Below, one piece after another: positions 57,786 to 64,000 of a stretch of 64,000 nt of DNA. The number at the start of each line of letters is the position of its first letter. Position 1 is the stretch's first letter. The position numbers and the translations under genes are program-made. The stretch covers positions 62,001-126,000 of the forward strand of contig DLLF01000002.1 in NCBI GenBank assembly GCA_002477945.1, read 5' to 3'. Source of the DNA: Bacteroidales bacterium UBA7569. GTDB lineage: Bacteria; Bacteroidota; Bacteroidia; Bacteroidales; Paludibacteraceae. Under the pieces are notes generated by a model. The model was given only the letters and a program-made list of their open reading frames with translations. It ran no database searches and was not told where the DNA came from.

Positions 57786-60689
57786 ATGCGTATCAGTGCG
57801 CAAACGATTGTGAGGTTAAGCAAGACCCTACATATCAACTCACTATGCAAAAAGCGGAGCAAAATCATTTGCTTCGCGATTGCTGTTTTAACCGGATTGA
57901 ACACATTCCCCGCACAGGCTAACAGGCTGCAAGACCGGAAAAGCAAGCGTGCTATCCGTCAAGAACAAGTGCAGGAACAAGATAGCATCCGCCATACGAT
58001 ACCGGCTCTTGCGGCAGACAGCATAGCATCAATCACAGGCTCAGAACAAGACAGCATAAGCATTGCATCACAAGCCATTGCTTCGGAAGGAGACAGCATA
58101 GGCAGCCGGCAAGATTCACTTCCGAAAAAGAAATCTGCGATTAATGCCGTAATCAACTATCAGGCAGGTGATTCCATTGTTTTGTTCGGGAACGGTACCG
58201 CTTTTCTTCATGGTTCGGGCGATGTAAAATATCAGACCATGGAACTGACCAGCGACTATATCCGAGTGAGGATGGACAGTTCGCTTATCTACGCCAAGGG
58301 CGTGCTTGACACGGCGACAGGCGATTGGGAAGAAATGCCCGTGTTCAAAGACGGGAAAGACCAGTTTGAAGCCAAAGAGATGACTTACAATCTGAAAACG
58401 AAGAAAGGTTTTATCCGTCACGTTGTGACAGAACAGGGTGAAGGATATGTGATAGCAGGCAAGACAAAAAAAACGGACGATGATCTTCTGATGATGTCGG
58501 ACGCCAAATATACGACGTGCGATGACCATGATCACCCCCATTTTTACTTAGCCCTCACCAAAGCGAAAGCCAAGCCAGGCGATTACATTGCCACAGGTCC
58601 CGCCTATTTGGTGGTGGGCGACGTGCCTCTGCCACTTGCCATTCCGTTCGGTTTCTTCCCGTTTACGAACACCTATTCTTCCGGTTTGATTATGCCGAGT
58701 TTCGGAGACGACTATTCGAGAGGACTGTATTTGCGCGGACTCGGGTATTATTTCGCGATCAACGACTATATGGATTTTGAAGTAACAGGAGACATATACA
58801 CGAAGGGGACATGGGCAGTGACGGCCCAATCGAAATACCTGAAGCGATACAAATTCAACGGCAGTTTGTCGTTCAGTTACCGCAACGACGTGACCGGCGA
58901 GAAAGGGATGCCCGACTACTCGAAAGCGACCAACATGAGTTTGCGCTGGACACACACCCAAGACTCGAAAGCCAATCCATACAGCAACTTCTCCGCCAGC
59001 GTGAACTTCTCAACCTCCGGCTACAACCGCAGCAACATCAACAGTTACTACAACGCAGCCGCCAACTCGGAAAACACGAAATCGTCGTCCATCAACTACA
59101 CCCAACGTTTTCCGAACTCGCCTTGGAGTTTGTCGATGAGTGCGTTGGTGAGCCAACGAACCAAAGACTCCACGCTCAGCCTGACGCTACCCGACATATC
59201 GGTAAACATGAGTACAATATATCCTTTCAAGCGCAAGAATCCCATCGGCAAGGAAAAGTGGTATGAGAAAATATCTTTGCGCTATTCCGCCTCCATAAAG
59301 AACAGCATAGACTGCAAAGAGAAAGACTTTCTGCACTCCAACTTCGTACGGGACTGGAAGAACGGCGTAAAGCACAGCATTCCGATATCCGCCTCGTTCA
59401 CAGCCTTCAAGTACTTGACCATCAGTCCTTCGATAAATTACAACGAACGGTGGTATTTCCAGAGGACAGACCAGAGTTGGGACGAAGAACAGAACCGAGT
59501 GATGCGCGACACGACGAACGGTTTTTACAGAGTATGGGACTTGAGTACCTCACTGAGTATGTCCACGAAACTATACGGATTCTATACTCCCATACGCAAA
59601 CTATTCGGGGACAAGATAGACCGTGTGCGGCACGTGATGACGCCAAGCATCAGTTTCACCTACAGCCCGGACTGCGAAGCGATACGGGGGAAGATAAACC
59701 ACAATTACTATGGTTCGTACGAGAAACCCGTTGTGGACAGAACGACAGGAGACACCATCATGGAAACCGTGAACTATTCGCGTTTTCAAAACGGGCTATA
59801 CGGCACCCCCGGGCAAGGGAGTACAGGAAGTTTGGGATGGTCGTTGAGCAACAACATCGAAATGAAAGTGCGGAACGACAAAGACACTACGGGGAAAGAG
59901 CCTTACAAAGTGATTTCACTGGTTGACAATCTGGCTATCTCCGGCAGTTACAATTTCCTTGCTGACTCAATGAAAGTGAGCAATTTCCGAGTGCAACTGC
60001 GACTGAAGTTGCCGCTCAATTACACACTGAACCTGTCGGGCGAGTTTGACCCTTACATGTACGGGCTCACTCCATCGGGTACTCCCGTCCGTATCAACAA
60101 ATTCTATTGGAGCAACGGAAGATTCCCCCATTTCAAAGGGACGAGTACTTCGTTCAGTTACACCTTCAACAACGACACATTCCGCAAGTGGTTCGGCAAA
60201 AAGACGAAAGGGGACAACGGAGAAGAAACGGAACAAAGCGAAGAAACCACCGAGCAACAAACAGACAGCAGAAAGAAAAAACAGAGCCATGACGAGGTGG
60301 AGAACGGCTATGTGAAGGCCGAGATACCTTGGAGCCTATCGATTAACTACACGGTACGTTACGGAGAGAGCAACAAGTTTGACTACAAGAAGATGTACTA
60401 CAAGATGCAATGGACGCACAATCTGTCATTTCAAGGCTCGATAGGTTTCGGGAAGGGTTGGAAAGTGACAGCCACCACATCATACGACTTCAAGGCAAAG
60501 CAGTTCTCCTATACGAACTTCAACATCACACGCGACCTGCACTGCTGGAGCATGACGGCAAGCGTGGTCCCATTCGGTCCGTACAAGAGTTATACTTTCC
60601 ACATCGGAGTGAACGCCAGCATGCTGGCAGACTTGAAATACGACAAATCGAGTGCAGAAAGCACGAACAAGCGTGTGGACTGGTGGTAA
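57786..60689 (+). CDS. lptD: LPS assembly outer-membrane protein LptD
   Basis: A 967-residue LptD/OstA-type protein that inserts LPS into the outer leaflet. After a long basic N-terminus and signal (to about residue 45, LTGLNTFPAQA) comes a Gln/Ser-rich linker with DSI repeats. The OstA/LptA-like beta-jellyroll domain (about 125-250) has SGDVKYQTMELTSDYIRVRM and FEAKEMTYNLKTKKGFIRHV. The large barrel (about 280-967) starts PFGFFPFTNTYSSGLIMPSF, the hallmark of Bacteroidetes LptD, and ends in aromatic strands. An acidic Glu/Thr-rich loop (EETEQSEETTEQQ) lies late in the barrel. Start ATG 57786 is fixed by the promoter. Downstream: slyD, der. Confidence 0.92.
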   Translation: MRISAQTIVRLSKTLHINSLCKKRSKIICFAIAVLTGLNTFPAQANRLQDRKSKRAIRQEQVQEQDSIRHTIPALAADSIASITGSEQDSISIASQAIASEGDSIGSRQDSLPKKKSAINAVINYQAGDSIVLFGNGTAFLHGSGDVKYQTMELTSDYIRVRMDSSLIYAKGVLDTATGDWEEMPVFKDGKDQFEAKEMTYNLKTKKGFIRHVVTEQGEGYVIAGKTKKTDDDLLMMSDAKYTTCDDHDHPHFYLALTKAKAKPGDYIATGPAYLVVGDVPLPLAIPFGFFPFTNTYSSGLIMPSFGDDYSRGLYLRGLGYYFAINDYMDFEVTGDIYTKGTWAVTAQSKYLKRYKFNGSLSFSYRNDVTGEKGMPDYSKATNMSLRWTHTQDSKANPYSNFSASVNFSTSGYNRSNINSYYNAAANSENTKSSSINYTQRFPNSPWSLSMSALVSQRTKDSTLSLTLPDISVNMSTIYPFKRKNPIGKEKWYEKISLRYSASIKNSIDCKEKDFLHSNFVRDWKNGVKHSIPISASFTAFKYLTISPSINYNERWYFQRTDQSWDEEQNRVMRDTTNGFYRVWDLSTSLSMSTKLYGFYTPIRKLFGDKIDRVRHVMTPSISFTYSPDCEAIRGKINHNYYGSYEKPVVDRTTGDTIMETVNYSRFQNGLYGTPGQGSTGSLGWSLSNNIEMKVRNDKDTTGKEPYKVISLVDNLAISGSYNFLADSMKVSNFRVQLRLKLPLNYTLNLSGEFDPYMYGLTPSGTPVRINKFYWSNGRFPHFKGTSTSFSYTFNNDTFRKWFGKKTKGDNGEETEQSEETTEQQTDSRKKKQSHDEVENGYVKAEIPWSLSINYTVRYGESNKFDYKKMYYKMQWTHNLSFQGSIGFGKGWKVTATTSYDFKAKQFSYTNFNITRDLHCWSMTASVVPFGPYKSYTFHIGVNASMLADLKYDKSSAESTNKRVDWW

Positions 60690-60727
60690 GCAGAGAAAGA
60701 AACAATAACTATAAAAGACAGAGAATT

Positions 60728-61309
60728 ATGGTAGAAAACGAGAAGGTAGTGAAGGTCATTTATGACCTTTACGTGGACGGGCAGAAAGCAGGTACGGAAG
60801 AACTCATGGAACGTGCCACAGAGGAGCATCCGTTGGTATATTGCCACGGAGAGAACATGATGCTCCCCAAGTTTGAAGAGGGACTGGCAGGCAAGGAAGC
60901 CGGGGACAGTTTTGATTTCCGCATCCCCTGTGCGGATGCCTACGGTGAGTATGACACAGAGGGAGTGAAAGAACTCGACAAAGCATTGTTTGAAATAGAC
61001 GGGAAATTTGACGAGGAACGTGTGTTCGTAGGCAATATTGTACCGATGACAACGGTTGAGGGACAGATCGTGAATGCGCAGATAGCAGAAATCACAGCAG
61101 ACAAAGTCACCATTGATTTGAATCACCCATTGGCCGGAGAGAATCTGCACTTTACAGGCAAGATTCTAGAGATACGCGATGCCAGCGAGGCCGAACTGAA
61201 GGCTATACGTAACAGAGGTTGCCATTGCGGTTGCCACGGCGACAAGCAATGCGGCGGTTGCGACGGTGAACAGGGTTGCGGTTCATGCGGCAACGGCTGT
61301 GGCGAATAA
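60728..61309 (+). CDS. slyD: FKBP-type peptidyl-prolyl isomerase, SlyD-like
   Basis: A 193-residue SlyD: FKBP domain (about 1-75 and 125-145) with the inserted IF chaperone domain between (about 75-125). Conserved LVYCHGENMMLPKFEEGLAG matches the family PLxFxxGxxxLIPGLE segment, and DLNHPLAGENLHFTGKIL closes the FKBP fold. The C-terminal tail from about 165 is extremely Cys/Gly/His-rich (CHCGCHGDKQCGGCDGEQ), a metal-binding tail as in nickel-binding SlyD. Start ATG at 60728, 38 bp after lptD. Cytoplasmic; helps folding and perhaps nickel delivery. Confidence 0.9.
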   Translation: MVENEKVVKVIYDLYVDGQKAGTEELMERATEEHPLVYCHGENMMLPKFEEGLAGKEAGDSFDFRIPCADAYGEYDTEGVKELDKALFEIDGKFDEERVFVGNIVPMTTVEGQIVNAQIAEITADKVTIDLNHPLAGENLHFTGKILEIRDASEAELKAIRNRGCHCGCHGDKQCGGCDGEQGCGSCGNGCGE

Positions 61310-61349
61310 AAGCAAAAGGGACTAATCATTTACTTAAACCAATCAGAAT

Positions 61350-62663
61350 ATGGCGAATATTTTGGCTATAGTGGGTCGTCCCAATGTAGGGAAATCGACC
61401 TTATTCAACCGGTTGACCCGTACGAGACGGGCAATCGTGAACGAGCAAGCCGGTACGACACGTGACCGTCAGTACGGGAAAAGCGAATGGAACGGCAAAG
61501 AATTTTCCGTGATAGACACGGGAGGCTGGGTTGTGAACTCTGACGATGTGTTTGAAGGCGAGATACAGCGACAAGTGAACACCGCCATTTCGGAATCGGA
61601 CGTTGTATTGTTTGTGGTGGACGTGAACGAAGGTGTCACAGACTTTGACATGGAAGTGGCTCATCTGCTCCGTCAGGCAGGCAAACCCGTTGTGCTGACA
61701 GCCAACAAGGTGGATACCTTTGATATGCAGTACGGCGCTTCGGAGTTCTACAGATTAGGATTGGGCGAGCCATTCATTTTATCCGCCATCAACGGATTAG
61801 GGACAGGGGAATTGTTGGACGAGATCGTGTCTCGTTTCAACCCCGACAAACCAGACGAAGCGGAAGATGATTTGCCCCGTTTTGCCATTGTCGGGCGACC
61901 TAATGCAGGGAAATCATCCATCGTGAATGCACTGATAGGTGAAGACAGAACCATCGTTACAGACATTCCCGGTACGACACGGGACTCCATCTACACCCGC
62001 TATAACAAGTTCGGCAAGGAGTTTTACTTGGTGGATACGGCTGGTATAAGAAAGAAAGCCAAAGTAAACGAGGATCTGGAATACTACTCCGTGGTGCGCA
62101 GCATACGAGCCATTGAGAACTCAGACGTATGTATATTGATGATAGACGCCACGAGAGGCATTGAAAGCCAGGATCTGAACATCTTCTCCATTATTCAGAA
62201 AAACAAGAAGGGGCTGGTGGTATGCGTAAACAAATGGGACTTGATAGCAAGCAAAACCAATGCCGATATCAAACACTTTGAGACTGCTATCCGCGAGCGG
62301 TTGGCACCATTCACGGATTTTCCGATCATCTTTGCTTCGGCTCTCACCAAGCAACGCATATACAAAGTGATGGAGACCGCATTGGCAGTGTATGAGAACA
62401 AGCAACGGAAAATTCCCACAGCCAAACTGAACGAGAAGTTCCTCCCTTTGATTGAGAACTACCCGCCTCCAGCCAACAAAGGAAAATACATCAAGATAAA
62501 ATATGTGACGCAACTTCCTAACACACAGACACCTACATTTGTATTCTTTGCGAACCTGCCTCAATATGTGAAAGAACCATACAGGCGTTTTCTTGAGAAC
62601 AAATTGCGGGAATGGTGGAACTTCTGCGGGACACCGGTGAGCATATTCATACGGCAGAAGTAG
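61350..62663 (+). CDS. der: ribosome-assembly GTPase Der (EngA)
   Basis: A 437-residue tandem GTPase needed for 50S subunit maturation. First G domain: GRPNVGKSTLFN (7-18), DTGGW (G3) and NKVD (G4). Second G domain from about 175: GRPNAGKSSIVN, DTAGIRKKAKVNEDLEYYS and NKWD. The KH-like C-terminal domain (about 350-437) has KIKYVTQLPNTQTPTFVFFA. Length and order are standard. It is 40 bp after slyD and ends before a strong terminator. Confidence 0.97.
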   Translation: MANILAIVGRPNVGKSTLFNRLTRTRRAIVNEQAGTTRDRQYGKSEWNGKEFSVIDTGGWVVNSDDVFEGEIQRQVNTAISESDVVLFVVDVNEGVTDFDMEVAHLLRQAGKPVVLTANKVDTFDMQYGASEFYRLGLGEPFILSAINGLGTGELLDEIVSRFNPDKPDEAEDDLPRFAIVGRPNAGKSSIVNALIGEDRTIVTDIPGTTRDSIYTRYNKFGKEFYLVDTAGIRKKAKVNEDLEYYSVVRSIRAIENSDVCILMIDATRGIESQDLNIFSIIQKNKKGLVVCVNKWDLIASKTNADIKHFETAIRERLAPFTDFPIIFASALTKQRIYKVMETALAVYENKQRKIPTAKLNEKFLPLIENYPPPANKGKYIKIKYVTQLPNTQTPTFVFFANLPQYVKEPYRRFLENKLREWWNFCGTPVSIFIRQK

Positions 62664-62680
62664 AAGATCTGCATTGCAAG

Positions 62681-62724
62681 AAACACTTGTCCCTCCGTTC
62701 CACAGAACAGAGGGACAAGTGTTT
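62681..62724 (+). terminator. strong bidirectional terminator after der
   Basis: AAACACTTGTCCCTC (62681-62695) pairs perfectly with GAGGGACAAGTGTTT (62710-62724), 17 bp after der, followed by TGTTTG. It lies between converging genes. Confidence 0.85.
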
Positions 62725-62751
62725 TGTTTGCTACACAAAGAACATTTGTTA

Positions 62752-63597
62752 TCAGACCGTATCCATGAAACTCCTTTGCACCTTATTGAAAACCATTATG
62801 CCCAGCGCAAGCAGCACAACCATGAACAAGAAACTATAGCCCAATGAAAGCCAAGAGAACTGCCCGACTCCAAGCATACCATACTTGAACGCCTCAATGA
62901 TGCCCGTAAGAGGATTGAGCGACATAAGCAGATAGAGTTTTGGATTGGTAATGGTTGAAAGCGGATAGATGACCGGCGTTGCATACATCCAAAGAGAGAC
63001 AAAGAAAGAAAGCAGGAGTTGCAAATCGCGGTACTTGGTAGTGAGCGACGAGAAGAGTATTCCGAAGCCTAAAGCCAACCCAGCCTCAACAAGCACCAAG
63101 ACCGGCAGCAGCAACACATACCAATTGGTGTGAATGGTTATTGGCGTGAAAATCTGATAATAGGCATACACTACAAGGAACAAACCCAACTGAATGAGAA
63201 AACGCATCAGATTACTGATGACATCGGAAAGAGGGACAATCAGACGGGGAAAATATACTTTGCCAAAGATACTTGCATTCGTCACGAAAGTATTGCTTGT
63301 TTTAGTGAGACAATCCGCAAAATACTGCCAAAAGCAGATGCCTGCCAAATAGAACAGAGGCTGGGGAAGACCATCCGTGGAAATTTTGGCAATCCCGCCA
63401 AAGACAATCATATACATGACCGTTGTCAGGAGAGGCTGTATCAGAAACCACAAAGGTCCCAACACGGTCTGCTTATACTGCGTGATGATATTGCGTTTAA
63501 CAAAGAGCGCACACAGATCACGGTATTGCCACAGTTCCTTAAAATTGATGTCAAAAAGACTATTCCGGGGTTTAATAACAGTCGTCCAATTCTCCAT
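62752..63597 (-). CDS. polysaccharide/O-antigen ABC transporter permease (Wzm-like)
   Basis: A 281-residue ABC-2 permease. N-terminal YRDLCALFVKRNIITQYKQT and VLGPLWFLIQPLLTTVMYMI are typical of Wzm/KpsM/TagG-type exporters, which move O-antigen or other lipid-linked polysaccharides. About six helices follow. The partner ATPase (Wzt) should be downstream on the minus strand but is not adjacent here; der is convergent. Start ATG 63597 lies just after its TACCTTTG box; the longer frame to 63654 would contain the promoter. In a T9SS organism such a permease could serve A-LPS export (inference). Confidence 0.9.
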   Translation of the reverse strand: MENWTTVIKPRNSLFDINFKELWQYRDLCALFVKRNIITQYKQTVLGPLWFLIQPLLTTVMYMIVFGGIAKISTDGLPQPLFYLAGICFWQYFADCLTKTSNTFVTNASIFGKVYFPRLIVPLSDVISNLMRFLIQLGLFLVVYAYYQIFTPITIHTNWYVLLLPVLVLVEAGLALGFGILFSSLTTKYRDLQLLLSFFVSLWMYATPVIYPLSTITNPKLYLLMSLNPLTGIIEAFKYGMLGVGQFSWLSLGYSFLFMVVLLALGIMVFNKVQRSFMDTV

Positions 63598-63605
63598 AAC
63601 AGTTG

Positions 63606-63636
63606 CAAAGGTATGGAAAAAAACTTTTTCGCGCAA
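63606..63636 (-). promoter_or_regulatory. promoter of the Wzm-like permease gene
   Basis: Minus strand TTG (63634-63636), 20 bp, TACCTTTG (63606-63613). The start codon is about 3 nt from the predicted transcription start, so the message may be leaderless. Confidence 0.7.
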
Positions 63637-63644
63637 AACTATTG

Positions 63645-63673
63645 TTGTATGCAAATTGTTTTTCGTATCTTTG
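63645..63673 (+). promoter_or_regulatory. promoter of the last (partial) gene
   Basis: TTG (63645-63647), 18 bp, TATCTTTG (63666-63673), divergent from the Wzm promoter. Leader of about 150 nt. Confidence 0.65.
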
Positions 63674-63830
63674 CGGCGACCTATGTGTTTGCAAACACTT
63701 ATTAAAACATTATAGCAAGTTCATTTTTGCCTTGTTGCGATGACAGATACATTTTGTCGTAAATATCTGTTTTAGTAGGTTTTATACAACAACAAAGGGC
63801 ATATTGTCTAATCATCGGAACAGCACATTT

Positions 63831-64000
63831 ATGATGGAAGAAAACAAAACGGTTCAAGAAGAACCAACGGCAGCACCTCAGACAAATCAGTTTTGTGAGG
63901 AAAACGTGAACGAAACAAAAAAGCCACAAGAGGAACCAAGCAAAGAAGAACTTGTGGAAAAACTCAAGGCATTGCTTGAGCAGCCTACCGATGAAATAAA
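63831..64000 (+). CDS. probable DUF349 protein, N-terminal fragment (runs off window)
   Basis: Two consecutive ATG codons open a frame that stays open to the window end (56 residues): MMEENKTVQEEPTAAPQTNQ, an acidic Glu/Lys-rich stretch, then SKEELVEKLKALLEQPTDEI. This low-complexity head followed by an E-x-L-x-x-L-K-x-L helix resembles the start of Bacteroidales DUF349 coiled-coil proteins. The identification rests on this alone. It is supported as a gene by the promoter at 63645. Confidence 0.5.
   Translation, partial: MMEENKTVQEEPTAAPQTNQFCEENVNETKKPQEEPSKEELVEKLKALLEQPTDEI

Overview
This window is a Bacteroidales chromosome segment of mid-range GC. Three things point there. First, promoters follow the Bacteroidetes pattern TTTG-N19-20-TAnnTTTG; I place 17 of them. 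Second, it carries type IX secretion (T9SS) genes: porU (gingipain-like sortase) and porV in the order porU-porV-ispF, which I recall from Porphyromonas gingivalis. Third, many families are typical of the order: DUF3256, DUF4249, DUF4857, DUF4876, DUF4924, DUF6850, DUF6973, BspA-like leucine-rich repeats and TonB-dependent receptors. I cannot name the genus. No rRNA, CRISPR array, prophage or transposase gene was seen. One tRNA (Gln, TTG) is present.

Layout. 0-18 kb, mostly minus strand: a truncated Ig-like protein, an MBL hydrolase, rsmG-yebC, an MFS exporter, a four-gene ABC/DUF4857 operon, a T9SS-type secreted protein, and a TonB-receptor/DUF4876/DUF6850 operon, then tcdA. 18.6-26.8 kb, plus strand: one compact run rex-porU-porV-ispF-FAA-like-DUF3256-aroK-sufE, linking a redox sensor to secretion, isoprenoid, shikimate and Fe-S genes. 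27-31 kb: a DUF6973 lipoprotein and an MFS gene with a long, apparently structured leader. 31-43 kb, minus strand: a lipoprotein/TonB-receptor/DUF4249 operon behind a G10 tract, then nth-DUF4924-S4-pth, hpt, rplY, tRNA-Gln, a PepSY protein, an OB-fold-like lipoprotein and a second T9SS-type secreted protein. 43-64 kb: two BspA-like LRR proteins, an amidase-mlaD-aldehyde dehydrogenase operon, sppA-lpxK-punA and an MsbA-like ABC exporter, an EamA transporter, lptD-slyD-der, a Wzm-like permease, and the start of a probable DUF349 gene. Outer-envelope work dominates: LPS synthesis and assembly (lpxK, MsbA-like, lptD), lipid traffic (mlaD), T9SS and TonB receptors.

The least explained content lies between genes. 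Eight intergenic regions carry 3-4 exact-register copies of an 11-bp unit (consensus near GGGGTGCTTGA, GGGGTCGTTGA or GGTCGGCTTGA). All eight point the same way, and five of the seven intervals are 8.7-9.1 kb. The units often sit in a composite with three other short modules in a conserved cyclic order: a TTTACGAT-type module, an AGACGTTCT-type module and a 9-bp-period GGACARATT module. A MITE-like element with inverted ends and a separate hairpin repeat also occur.
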